DNA of 64,000 bases, taken from positions 203,709 to 267,708 of the forward strand of contig BDDD01000058.1 in assembly GCA_001972305.1 (NCBI GenBank), in the 5' to 3' direction. The stretch's first letter is position 1, and every line of letters begins with the position of its first letter. Shown here piece by piece: positions 23,692 through 35,984 of this stretch. The position numbers and the translations under genes were made by a program. This DNA is from Cephalotus follicularis (Eukaryota; Streptophyta; Magnoliopsida; Oxalidales; Cephalotaceae). The notes under the pieces were generated by a model. That model had not been told where the DNA came from, searched no databases, and saw only the letters and a list, made by a program, of their open reading frames with translations.

Positions 23692-24379
23692 GCTACTAAA
23701 CATTGTGAAATAAAACTAAAATTGATAAAAATAGGGTTTCAACCAGCCTCTACATACTCTCTGGCCGGCCATGTATTGTTTTTATACTACAAAATTGATC
23801 AAAAAAGAAAATAAATCAATCCTAGTTACAAAATCTGGCAAAAAATCTAACTTTCCATTTCTGCTGCAGAAGAAGGCGTCGACGCTTTTATTTGGACATC
23901 GACGTCTTTTGTAAAAAATCGCGTTTTGCTGAGATGCGCGTAATGGACATCGATCCCTTTGATGAAAGACGTGGATGTCTTTTGATCCAAAAGTTACAGG
24001 TCGAACTTGCACAAAGACGTCGATGTGTTTGATGAAAGACGTCGATGTCTTCTTCATAGCTCTTGAAGGTAAGTTGCAATTTCCAGAAAGAACATCGATC
24101 CGCAACAAAAAACATCGATGCGTTTAATGTGAACCCATAAAAAACGTCGATCCTTATGAAAGACATCGACGCGTTTTGCTCGGTTTCTGCTGAATTTTGT
24201 CAATTCTTCAATCTTTACACTTTCAAGCTCTAATTTGCACAACTTTGGGTAGTGTTCTTGCACTTTGGTCGTTTTGCACTTGTACCTGAAAATCAATATA
24301 ACACAACCAAAGTAGTCTATTCGAAGCATAAAAATATAACAAATAACTCATTAAAAATCACACATTTTTATGCTACACA
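23692..24379 (-). mobile_element. Athila 5' LTR, distal part only (copy 1)
   Basis: Homologous to 36606-37290 and to about 16836-17499, ending TGCTACACA at 24379 directly before the GTAAC duplication. It joins gag sequence at 23691/23692 without leader or primer-binding site, which in the sister copy lie at about 35961-35984. It contains the motif cluster at 23874-24180. Confidence 0.92.
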
Positions 24380-24759
24380 GTAACAGATTGATGGAGTGGG
24401 ATTTGACATGGAGCGACGCAAGGAGACTTAAGGAGAAGACTGGGTTGTTCTTATATTTTTTGTACTGGTTTACTGAACTATGATTATGATAATTGAATTT
24501 GTAACGTGGTTTATTTCTTTCGTACTATATTATCACGCTCCGTTTTTAGGAGATCGACAATGTTGTTGGGTTTTATATAAACTCTGTGGGTATCACGTAG
24601 TATGGGATGCGTGCTACATATTTTATTTAAGCTTACTTCATGTTTTGCTTCCGCTATTAGAGGTTTTTGTTTTTACGTGATATCGCATAAGCTAAATTAT
24701 GTTGTGTTGATTGCTTTACCCTTTTATGTTGCCTTCTCGGGAAAAACAGGGGCGTGACA
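24380..24759 (+). mobile_element. Target duplication GTAAC plus last piece of Tekay LTR-2
   Basis: GTAAC (24380-24384) then AGATTGATGGAGTGG onward follows LTR-1 from about 3065 to the terminal GGGGCGTGACA. Unlike LTR-1, no primer-binding site follows: satellite sequence starts at 24760. LTR-2 is therefore the outer 3' end of the tandem Tekay element, inserted into satellite. Confidence 0.94.
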
Positions 24760-27700
24760 ACTTCATTCGGTCAAACACTTCACCCCTTGCACATAAGAAG
24801 GTCACTTAGCCTTCTAGAAGCCATAGCCTCACTTTTGACACATAGGAATGCAATTTAAGCATTTCTTCAGTCAAACTCTTTGCCCTTGACACATAAGATG
24901 GGCAATTGGCCTCCCGGAAGCCAAAAGACTAATGTTTGGTACTTAAGATGGTGATTTGACCATTCCTTAACTCAAACACTTCACCCATGACACATATGAA
25001 GGTCATTTGGCCTTCCAAATGTCAAGGTCCTTATGTCTTGTGCTTAGGAAGGCAATATGAGCATTCGTTAGGTCAAACACTTAAACCCTGGTGCATAAAA
25101 GTGATTTGGGGTGCTAGAGGCAAAAGGACTCATGTTCGGTGTCTAGAAAGTCAATTTAAGCCTTCATTCATTCAAACACTTTTCCCTTGGCACATAAGAA
25201 GGTCATTTAGTCTTCGGGAAGCCATTGCCTCATTTTTGACACTTAGGAAGGAAATTAAAGCATTTATTCAGTGAAACTCTTTTCCCTTGACACATAAGAA
25301 GGGCATTTGGTCTCCCGGGAGCCAAGAGACTAATGTTTGGTGCTTATGATGGTAATTTGACCATTCCTTAACTCAAGCACTTCACCCTTGGCACAAATGA
25401 AGGTCATTTGGCCTTCCAGATGCCAAGGTCCTTATGTCTTGCACTTAAGAAGGCAATATCAGCCTTCGTTAAGTCAAACGCTTTAACCGTGGCACATAAA
25501 AGTGATTTGGATTGCTAGAGGCCAAAGGACTCATGTTTGGTGTCTAGAAAGTCAATTTAAGCATTCATTTAGTCAAACACTTCACCCTTGGCACATAAGA
25601 AGGTCATTTAGCCTTTTTGAAGCCATGGCCAAATTGTTTGAACTTAGGAAGGCAATTTAATCATTTCTTAAGTCAAACTCTTGGCCCTTGGCACATAAGA
25701 AGGGCATTTGGCCAACCAGAAGCAAAGAGACTCATGTTTGGCCCTTAGGATGACCATTTGACCATTCCTTAACTCAAACACTTAACCATTGGCACATATG
25801 AAGGTGATTTGGCCTTCCAGATGCCAAGGTCCACATATTTTTTACCCCTTGCACATAAGAAATTCATTTTGCCTTCTGGAAGCCATGGCCTAAATTTTGA
25901 CACTTAGAAAGGCAATTTATGCCTTTCTTTAGTGAAACTCTTTTCCCTTGGCACATAAGAAGGGTATTTGGCCTCTCAGAAGCCAAGAGACTCATGTTTG
26001 GCATTTAGGATGGTAATTTGACAATTCCTTAACTCAAACACTTCACCCTTGCCACATATGAAGGTCATTTGGCCTTCTAGATGCCAAGAACCATATGTTT
26101 TGGATTTGGCTTGCTGGAGACCAAAGGACTCATGTTTGGTGTTTAGAAAGCCAATTTAAGTCTTCCACCAGTGAAACACTTCACCCTTGGTAAATTAGAA
26201 GGTCATTTAGCCTTTTGGAAGCCATGGCCTCATTTTTGGAACTCAAGAAGGAAATTTAATCTTTTCTTAAGTCAAACTCTTTCCCTTGGCACATAAGAAG
26301 GGCATTTGGCCTCCCGGAAGCCATGAGATTCATGTTTGGCACTTAGGATGGCAATTTGACCATTTCTTAACTTAAACACTTCACCATTGCCACATATGAA
26401 GGTCATTTGGTCATCCAGATACCAAGGTCATTTTGTTTTAGACTTAGGAAGGCAATACGTGTCTTCATAAAAGTGATTTGGCCTGCTAGAGGCTAAAGGA
26501 CTCACATTTTGTGTATGGAAAGCCAATTTAATCTTTCATTCAGTCAAAAACTTCAGCCTTGGCACATAAGAAGGTGATTCAGTGTTCTTCAAGTCATGGG
26601 CTCATTTTTGGAACATAGGAAGGCAATTTCAGCATTTCTTACGTCAAATTCTTTGCCACTGCAAAATGAGAAGGGCATTTGGCCCCCCGGAAGCCAAGAG
26701 CCTCATCTTTAGCACTTAGGCTAGAAATTTGACCATTCCTTAACTGATTCACTTCACCCTTGGTACATATGAAGGTCATTTGACCTTCCAGATGCAAAGG
26801 CACTTATATTGTGCACTTAGGAAGGCAATATGTGTCTTCATTAAGTCAAACACTTATCCCGTGGTACATAAAAGTAATTTGGCCTGCAAGAGGTCAAAGG
26901 AATCATGTTTGGTGTCTAGAAAGTCAATTTAAGCGTTCATTCAGTCAAACACTTCACCTTTCGCACATAAGAAGGTCATTTAGCCTTCTGGAATCCGTGG
27001 CCTAATTTTTTGCACTTAGAAAGGTAATTTAAACATTTCTTAAGTCAAACTCTTTGCCCTTGGCACATAAGAAGGGCATTTAGCCTCCCGAAAGCCAAGA
27101 GACATATGTTTGGTACTTAGGATGGCAATTTGATCAATCTGTAACTAGAAGACATTACCCTTGTCGCATATGAAGTTCATTTGGTCTTCCAGATGCCAAG
27201 GTCCATATGTTTTGCACTAAGGACGGCAATATGTGCCTTCGTTAAGTCAAACACTTAAACCGTGGTACATAAAAGGGATTTGGCTTGCCAAAGGCCAAAG
27301 GACTCATGTTTGGTGTCTAGAAACTCAATTTAACCCCTCATTCAGTCAAATACTTCACCCTTGGCACATAAGAAGGTCATTTATCCTACTCGAATCCCTG
27401 GCCAAAATTTTGACACTTAGAGGTCAATTTAAGCATTTCTTCAGTGAAACTCTTTGCCCTTGTCACATAAGAAGGGCAGTTGGCCTCCCATAAGCCAAGA
27501 GACTCATGTTTGGCACTGAGGATGGCTATATGACCATTACTTAACTCAAACACTTCACTCTTGACACATATGAAGGTCATTTGGACTTCCAGATGCCAAG
27601 ATCTTTATGTTTTGCACTTAGGAAGGCAATATGTGCCTTCGTTAGGTCAAAAACTTAAACCGTGGCACATAAAAGAGATTTTCGTTGCTAGAGGCCAAAT

Positions 27701-30489
27701 GACTCATGTTTGTTGTCTAGAAAGTCAAGTTAAGCGTTCATGCAGTCAAACAATTCACCCTTGGCACATAAGAACGTCATTTAGCTTTGTGGAAGCCATG
27801 GTCTAATTTTTCACACTTACGAAGGCAATTTAAGCATTTCTAAAGTCAAACTCTTTCCCCTTGGCACATAAGAAGGGCATTTGGCCTCCCATAAGTCAAG
27901 AGAGTATTGTTTGGCACTTAGGATGGAAATTTGACAACTCCTTTACTCAAACACTACACCCTTGGCACATATGAAGGTCATTTGGCCTTCCAGACGCCAA
28001 AGTCCATATGTTTTGGACTTAGGGAGGTCAAACACTTAAACCGTTGCACATAAAAGGGATTTGGCCTGCTAGAGGCCGAAGGACTCATGTTTGGTGTCCA
28101 GAAAGTCAATTTAAGCCATCATTTAGTAAAACACTTCATCCTTCACACATAAGAAGGTCATTTAGCTTTTTAGAAGTCATGACCTCATTTTTTGCACTTA
28201 GGAAGGCAATTTAAGCATTTCTTAAGTCACACTATTTGTCCTTGGTACATAGGAAGGGCATTTGGCCTCCTGGAAGTAAAGAGACTCATGTTTGGCACTT
28301 AGGATGGCAATTTTACCATTCCTTAACTCAAACAATTTACCCTTGGCACAAATGATGGTCATTTGGCTTTCAAGATGCCAAGGTACATATGTTTTGCACT
28401 TAAAAAGACAATATGTGTCTTTGTTTAGTCAAACATTTAAAGCGTGGCATGTAAAAGGGATTTGGGCTGCTAGAGGCCAAAAGACTCATGTTTGGTGTAT
28501 AGAAATTACATTTAAGTCTTGATTTAGCCAAACACTTCACCCTTGCCACATAAGAAGGTCAGTTATCCTTCTGGAAGCCATGGACTCATGTTTGGCACTT
28601 AGGATGGCAATTTGACCATTTCTTAACTCAAATATTTAACCCTTGGTACATATGAAGGTCATTTGGCCGTCCAAATGCCATGATCCTTATGTTTTTCACT
28701 TAGGAAGGCGATATGTGCCTTCATTAAGTGAAACACTTGAACCGTGGTATATAAATGGGATTTGGCCTGCTAGATGCCAAAGGACTCATGATTGGTATTT
28801 AGAAAGTCAATTTAAGCCTTTATTCGGTCAAAGACTTCACCCTTGGCACATAAGAAGGTCATTTAGCCTTCTGGAAACCATGACCTCATTTTTGGCACTT
28901 AGGAAGGCAATTTAAGCATTTCATAAGTCAAACTCGTTGCCCTTGGCACATAAGAAGGGAATTTGGCCTCCAAGAAGCCAAGAGACTCATGTTTGGCACT
29001 TAGGCACTTAGGATGGAAATTTGACCATTTCTTAACTCAAACACTTCACCCTTGACACATATGAACGTCTTTTGGCCTTCGAAATGCCAAGGTCCTTATG
29101 TTTTGCACTTAGAAAAGCAATATGTGCCTTCGTGAAGTCAAACATTAAAATCATGGTACATAAAATTGATTTGGCCTACTAGAGGCCAAGGGACTCATGT
29201 TTGGTGTCTAGAAAGTCAGTTTAAGCCTTCATTCAGTCAAACACTTCACCCTTCGCACATAAGACTATCCTCTATCCTTCTGAAAGCCATAGCCTCATTT
29301 TTGAAACTTAAGAAGGTAATTTAAGCATTTTTTACGTCAAACTATTTGCCCTTGACACATTAGAAGGGCATTTGGCCTCCCGGAAGCCAAGAAACTAATG
29401 TTTGGTACTTAGGATGGTAATTTGACCATTCCTTAACAAAAAACACTTCACCCTTGGTACATATGAAGGTCATTTGGCCTTCCAGATTCAAAGGTCCTTA
29501 TGTCTTACACTTAGGAAGGCAATATGAGCCTTCGTTAAGTCAAACATTTAAACCGTTGCACATAAAAGTGATTTGGCTTGCTAGAGGCCAAAGGTCTCAT
29601 GTTTGGTGTTTAGAAAGTCAATTATGGCTTCATTTAGTCAAACTCTTCAACCTTGACAGATAAGAAGGTCATTTAGCCTTCTTGAAGCCATGACCGCATT
29701 TTTGGCACTTAGGAAGGCTATTTAATCATTTCTTAAGTCAAACTCTTTACTCTTGGCACATAAGAGGGCATTTCGCCTCCCAGAAGCTAAGAGGCTCATG
29801 TTTGGCACTTAGGATGGTAATTTGACCATTCTATAACTCAAACACTTCACCATTGGTACATGTTAAGGTCATTTGGCCTTCAAGATGCCAAGGTCCATAT
29901 GTTTTGCACTTAGGAAGGCAATATGTGCCTTCGTTAAGTCAAACACTTCAAACCGTGGCACATAAAACGGATTTGGCTTACTAGAGGTAAAATGTCTCAT
30001 GTTTGGTGTTTAGAAAGTCAATTTAAGCCTTTATTTAGTGAAACACTTCACCCTTGGAACATTAGAAGGTCATTTAGACTTCTGGAAGCCATGGCCTCAT
30101 TTTTAGCACTTAGGAAGGTAATTTAATCATTTCTTAAGTCAAACTCTTTTCCCTTGGAACATAAGAAGGGTATTGGGCCTCATAGAAGCGAAGAGACTTA
30201 TTTTTGGCACTTAGCATGGTAATTTGATCATTCCTTAACTCAAACACTTTACCGTTGGCACATATGAAGGTCATTTGGCCTTCCAGATGTCACGGTCCAT
30301 ATGTTTTGCACTTAGGAAGGCAATATGTGCCTTCGTTAAGTCAAACACTTAAACCGTGACACAGAAAAGGGATTTGGCCTGCTAGAGGCCAAATGACGCA
30401 TGTTTGGTGTCTAGAAAGTCAATTTAAGGCTTCATTAATTCGAACACTTCACACTTGGCACATAAGAATGTCATTTATCCATCTGGAAG
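24760..30489. repeat. Satellite array 1 with 401-bp four-monomer higher-order repeat
   Basis: About 14 copies of a 401-bp unit made of four related ~100-bp monomers in fixed order. All monomers contain a version of CCTTGGCACATAAGAAGG, a dyad near GGCCTTCYRGAAGCC, GGCACTTAGGAAGGCAAT and TTAAGTCAAACACTT. A is marked by GCCATGGCCTCATTTTTGG, B by GCCAAGAGACTCATGTTTGG, C by GCCAAGGTCCATATGTTTTG, D by GGCCAAAGGACTCATGTTTG then GTGTCTAGAAAG. Some units are shortened, for example near 25830-25850. The same irregularities recur in order in array 2, which shows that this stretch was duplicated as a block. Short ORFs along it are by-products; 401 is not a multiple of three. Confidence 0.97.
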
Positions 30490-32756
30490 AGTTTAGTTTT
30501 CACCGAGAAATGAGTATTTCAACGTAGAGGGTAATTCTTTGAGTTCAAGTTTTGGAGGCTCCTCGATGGATGGTTTAGGCAAGGATATGGACAATGGGCC
30601 CACTGGCTCTAATGGCTACATACTAAGCGCATCAACGAAATCACCTCCATCGACATCCTCTAAATCCTGCATGCAATCATTAAAATTTCCATCAAAATCA
30701 ATGTCGAAGTGTGTATCAATATAATCGGGAAATGCATGGATTGCGTTCAATTCATCAAAATCGGGTGAATGCTTACCCAATCGGAAAACATTAAAATCCA
30801 CGGACGTATTTCTGAAGCTTAATTTCATTAGCCCGTTTCGACAATTGATTAACGCATTACTTGTTGCCAAGAAAGGTCTACCAAGGATAACTGAAATTTG
30901 ATCATTTAAGTTTGCAACAGGCTGGGTGTCTAAGACGACGAAGTCGAAAGGAAAGAAAAACTCTCCAACCTTTATCAACACATCCTCGATTTTCCCTCGT
31001 GGCACCTTCACAGACCTATCTGCTAATTGCAATGTCATCGTGGTTGGTCTTAACTCTCCTAGTCCGAGCTTCTCATAAACCGATGATTGCAACAAATTCA
31101 CACTTGCTCCTAAATCGAGCAAGGCATGCTCAATTGTTTCAAGCAATGGGATATTGATTTGGACTTGCTTAAATGTTTCGATGATCTTCTCCATTGCTGG
31201 GGCTTTCTTGCTTTGCAATCTTTTTGGAAAGGGACCCGGTGGGTCAAACGAACGCTTTGGCACCTCGACCGGTTATTTCTTCTTCTCGTCCTCTTTCTCC
31301 TTCCTAAGTTCATCGTGCACATTCAATTGCATTGGTTGCACCGATGGTTCACCCAATGGTTCTTGTAAATTTTCTTGCCCCAAGGATTCCTCCATTTGCT
31401 CGTTCACGTTTTCCATTTGATCCACTGGGTGGTATTCATTTCCATTCCGTAGGGCAAAAACTTGTTTTGATGGACCAGAGGAGGAAGCTAAATTTTGCGG
31501 ATTTACAGGTTGTTGGATTTGGACGGAACGGTTTAAGGTAGTCCTAGGATTCTGGTCAGGTTGTGAGGGGATTTTTCCTTTTTCTCTTTCGTGCAGAGCG
31601 GATGCTAGTTGTGAAATTTGTTTTTCCATGTTATGCTGACTAGTCATCATGGTGGTCATTAGAAGTTCCATGCTCTTTTCCAGCGATGAAATCCTAGATG
31701 TATCATCCCTTTGGTTTGGCAAACTTGATGGCTGTTGACTTGAGAATTGATTTTATGGTGGGAAGGATGGTCAACTAGTGTTCGAGGAGAACCTTGGAAA
31801 TGTCTGCTGTGGTGCAGACTGGATAGGGAAGCTCAAAGGTTGTCCCAAAAAGTGAGGAGGTGGGGCACCAACGCTAGAAGGCTACCCCGAAAAGCTTGAT
31901 TGTCCTCGCATGTTTTTCCCTTGACTCCACGAGAAATTTGGATGATTTCGCCAACCCGGATTGTAAGTATTACTATACGGGTTGTATTGGTTCATAGCAG
32001 ACACATTTTAAGGAGCATATTGGCTGTCAATATAAATTTGGCATTCTTCAAAAACATGGTTTGGGGACTGGCACAAGGAACACATAGGGGTGTTTTGATC
32101 GATTTGACTTACTTGTGTGGTACCCCTAATTAGTGATTCTAGTCTAGTCACGAGACTTTCTATCTGTGCTTCTTTAGCAACTGCTACTTCTACAACGTAC
32201 CCTTTATTTGGTAGAGCTCTCTTGGAAACTTGAACTGACTCCCACTCTCTAGTTCGCTCACCCAAATCTAAAAGGAAATTCCATGCTTTGTTTTCATCAG
32301 TGTACGAGGTGAACCCATCAGGACACATAGATTCGACCAATTGCTTGGTCTGGTAGTCGATCCCTTCGTAAATGATTTGGCATAAATGCCACGTGTTCAA
32401 GCCATGATGAGGACACTCTAAGAGAAGATCCTGAAAACGTTCCATACACCTAGAAAATGATTCATTGGGTTTTTGACGAAACTGGAGAATGTCGTTCCTA
32501 AGTTTATTGGTTTTATGAAGTGGAAAGAATTTCTTTAGGAACGAGACGGTGAAATGGTCCCATGTAGAAATAGAACCATTAGGGAGACTGTAGAGCCACT
32601 TTTTAGCTCCATCTTTCAGAGAAAAATTTACGAAACGCAATTTAATTGCGTCATCCGAGAGTTGTTGAAGTTTCATGAGGGCACATACTTCCTCGAACTC
32701 GCAAAGAAAGCGATATGCATCCTCATTGGGTAAACCATGAAAGTGTGGGAGCATGT
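30490..32756 (-). pseudogene. gag: Athila gag and protease (broken, copy 2)
   Basis: On the minus strand the gag capsid-like part (32008-32756) begins LPHFHGLPNEDAYRFLCEFE and contains KKWLYSLPNGSISTWD and FPLHKTNKLRNDILQF, typical Athila gag. It ends in the CxLCQSPNHVFEECQ knuckle-like sequence. A Q/N-rich linker (31273-31722) and protease (ALLDLGASVNLLQSSVYEKL, about 31080-31135) follow. The gag start lies beyond the solo LTR, at 35486-35677. About as broken as copy 1, and not missing the same pieces. Confidence 0.9.
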
Positions 32757-35490
32757 TGTCACGCCCCCGTTTCCAAATACATAGAAGTGGTAAGGCAATC
32801 AACATAAAATAATCCAGCTAATGCGAAAATACCAACAATAAAAAAAACCTTCAGTAGAGGAAGCAACAACATAAATGAGCCGAATTTAAACACGCATCAC
32901 GCATCTCATACTACGTGATGCCCATCCAGAAATAAATAACTCAACTGAACTGTCAATTGCCCAAACAGAGCGAAATAATGATACAGTACGAGATAACAAA
33001 ATATCCTTGTTACATAATCCGAATAATCATGATCAACGTTCAATAACCAAATACATGAAAAAGAGAGATAACAAAATTTCTCTTTAAGTCTCCATGCATG
33101 CTCCATATCATGTCCGTTCCATCAATCTATTACAGTAGGGGTTAGCCTTTGTCCTCACTCGGCTAAGTGAATAAACCCATAAATACAGTTCAAGTCATAT
33201 GATAATGAGTGTCATGAATGAATGCACTATGATGCAACATGATATGTAATTTCCAAGTAAATATACTTTCGTATGTACATATATAAAAATATATGCATGC
33301 TCACAATACAAGTATAACTCATAAGTTATATCAACACAAGCAAGAAATATGTTGCCCAAATAGGAACCAGACAATCCAATCGTCATGACCGTCGCCACCT
33401 CCTGGCCCCAACGTCATGCACTCTTACTCCACCCCTGGGAGCAAGTCCTCAGTAAGTTGTTTAGCACGGCGGCTAAACCAACAACAAGTTACTAGCACAG
33501 TGGCCAAGTAATCAACAAGTTATTAGCACGGTGGTTAATAATCAACAATTTATTAGCACGACGGTTAATAATCAGCAAGCACAAGCATTTCACAGTACAA
33601 GTCAAGCAATTACATATAATTACTTGATCAAATATATTTGTTTAAAATATATTATTTTGTTTACAAGTTGTAATAAGTTCTAAAACTTAAAACAATACAA
33701 TTCTCTATCTTCGGAAATACTTCCCCAATCATTTCGAAAACATATATATTCATAAGTTGACAAATATACATTTTCGCACAAAACGTTTAGTTTCATAATC
33801 GATCCATTAAAACATTCTCAGTCATTGGAAATACTTCCCCAGTCACTTTGAAAATATATAAATTCATATATTGACAAATATATATTTTCGTACAAAATGA
33901 TTATGATAATCATACAAACTTTTCAAATTGGTTAACACTTTTAGAAAGCAACCATAATGCAAATCACGGTAACAATGCAGACATATGCTCAGAATGCATC
34001 TAGATTCGTTCCTAAAGTCGTTTCGGGTCTAGCGGGTCTCATTTAAACGAAATTCTACTGTTTAGGGGAAAAGGCGTCGATGTCTATCCCAAAGGCGTCG
34101 ACGTCTTTATCATACCAGAGAGTATCAGTTCGTGAGTCTTGATTCTGAAGGCTAAAATCCGGCCATTTAATCCCTCATGTAAACGAATATCACTCTTACA
34201 ACGTATAAGGCATGCTACTGGTTAACAGGAACATAACCAGAACATCAAGTCGAAACCAAACAGGTGATTCCAAGTGGCTAAATTGCCATCCAAGATGAAT
34301 ATTTACAGTTCCACAATTACCCAGAAAAGGCGTCGATGTCAATAAAAAGACATCGATGTCTTTCACATATTCACACGAAGGCATCTACGTCTTCACGTAG
34401 ACGTCGATGTCTTTGCAACCCAGAACGTCTTTTCCCACAGTTTTAACATACCAAGCCATTATCACATCCAACCAACGCACATATTCATGAAATTGTACAT
34501 GCAAGATTAACTCAGTGTGTCACAGTAACACCACAACAAGTCCATAATTACAATCCAACCATTAATCATGCAATTCATCATGTTATTCATTAACTTAAAA
34601 CCCAAAATGCATGTATGGATTCATCATTTTCCCCTACCTTATTGTTCCAAGTTAGGAACTGGAAAATCCACCTCTTTAAGTTCCTTAGTTCTAGCCACCA
34701 GCAGCTCCAAGATCCCTTAGCAACTGCTAACCACGAGCTCCAATCTCTACCTCCAAGCAAACTCAACAATGGTGGTTCTCTCTTCCTCACACTCACTGAT
34801 TTTTCTCCCTTTCATTCCTTAGGTGTTTTGAAACGAGAGAGAGAAGTGGGGAGGGAAATTCTTATGCAGATGGCTCCTTCCTAACCTCCTTCTTCTACCA
34901 TTTAACAGGCCCCCTCCTGCTCCCTCCCACTTTCCAGATTTCTGCCCATTCCTTTTGCATTCTTTAACCATTCTTTCTTTTGCAGGTTGCATGTGAGGAT
35001 TCCTTTGCATGTTCCATGTGAGGAGCATGTTTTAGCATTCCTGGGAACACACCGACATGACTAACACGTAACAATGCACTTGTAAAGGCGTCTGGTAAAG
35101 CCCCAAAGGATCCCACTGTATGTTACTCTGCCAGCGAAGAACGTGACAGACATTCTTTGCAAAGGCGTCGACGTCTTTCCTTAGACGTTGATGTCTTTCC
35201 TCCTTTCCTAAGATGGCGTCAATGTTTCCTCTCAAAGTTGACGTGCATGCCCATGCACGCACGTGTACTTCGGTTCCAATAGGCGTCGGTGTCTTCATAA
35301 AGACATCGATGTCTTTGTCCCAAAACAGCGTCGTTTCAAGCTTTGACATACACATTCCATTCCATAATCAATATTTAGGGTTTAGGGACCTCTTTTGAGT
35401 TAGAAACTTCAACATTCTCATTATTTCAAGTTAAGATTACATCATAAATAGAAATATTACATTCAGGAAAATACCAGGCGTTACACATGC
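32752..35490. repeat. Near-identical 5-bp flanks of the solo Tekay-type LTR (CATGT / CATGC)
   Basis: CATGT at 32752-32756 before TGTCACGCC and CATGC at 35486-35490 after GCGTTACA. Four of five bases agree, as expected for a target duplication that has since mutated. Confidence 0.75.
32757..35485 (-). mobile_element. Solo LTR of the Tekay family, minus strand, inserted in Athila gag
   Basis: On the minus strand it runs TGTAACGCCTGG (from 35485) to GGGGGCGTGACA (at 32757), 2729 bp, homologous to LTR-1 and LTR-2 but clearly more diverged. Gag reading on either side (ending ...SQFISM on one side and starting PHFHGLPNEDAY on the other) shows that only the LTR was added. No internal region is present, so it arose by recombination between the two LTRs of a full insertion. 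Motif clusters at about 34070-34110, 34325-34415 and 35160-35320. Confidence 0.92.
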
Positions 35491-35677
35491 TAATGAACTG
35501 TGATTTGAACTCGAAATTGTTCCCTTGAGGAGCTGGCAACAGGATACAGGATGGTTGCGTTGTCCTCGCGGGATAGAATCTATCGCTCAAAGTTTGGAGT
35601 GGGCGTTCGTCCTCCATTTTTGGTTGTTGATTGTTTCGCTCGAGAGTGTTATTTAAGCCGCGTACCCACTCAGTCAT
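35486..35677 (-). pseudogene. gag: Start of Athila gag (copy 2), beyond the solo LTR
   Basis: Minus-strand translation includes ERPLQTLSDRFYPARTTQPS, then PSCILLPAPQGNNFEFKSQF. This resembles the beginning of Athila gags (a TLRDYF..PSCIVLP..FEIK pattern as I know it). It leads into the main gag at 32756 across the inserted solo LTR. Confidence 0.8.
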
Positions 35678-35984
35678 AAACTAGCTTAACGCAATTCTAA
35701 ACTCCAGCAGAAAATGCAAGTTTTGTGTTTTTTTTTTACGAAGAGCCTAAATTAAACTAGGTTATTTAAAAACTTATGCAGAGAATTAACTTTGTAAAAT
35801 TAGGGTTTGTTTAAAGCTTATGCAAAGATTATTAGAATTTATTTTTAAAGCTTATGCAATTCCCTAATTAAACGAAGCTACCAAAAATTATGGGAATAAA
35901 TATAAAACAAAAATAAATACTACGAATCAGTTGAATAAATTTAAACTAATTTAAAACGTTTCCCTGGCATCGGCGCCAAAAACT
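35678..35984 (-). promoter_or_regulatory. Athila leader with primer-binding site (about 35963-35982)
   Basis: On the minus strand TTTTTGGCGCCGATGCCAGG follows the LTR end. TGGCGCC-GATGCC is the Athila-type primer-binding site, usually assigned to tRNA-Asp. The rest is an AT-rich untranslated leader with a T-run at 35731-35740 and no gene. Confidence 0.88.

Larger units (their letters stand above)
16217..24379 (-). mobile_element. Athila-lineage Ty3/gypsy element, minus strand, inside Tekay LTR-2
   Basis: Flanked by GTAAC duplications and by LTR sequence on both sides (16217-17499 complete; 23692-24379 distal part only). Between them on the minus strand lie gag, protease, reverse transcriptase, RNase H and integrase with sequences typical of the Athila lineage, then ~1.2 kb of non-coding 3' region. 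No env-like ORF is recognisable. The frames carry several breaks (more than five), and part of the 5' LTR, leader and gag start are not represented in this copy. They are seen in the duplicated copy at 32757-37290. Confidence 0.93.

Noticed and set aside
24760-30489. CRISPR-like regular repeats
   Set aside because: Plant satellite with ~100-bp monomers in which the whole monomer repeats; there are no unique spacers and no cas genes.
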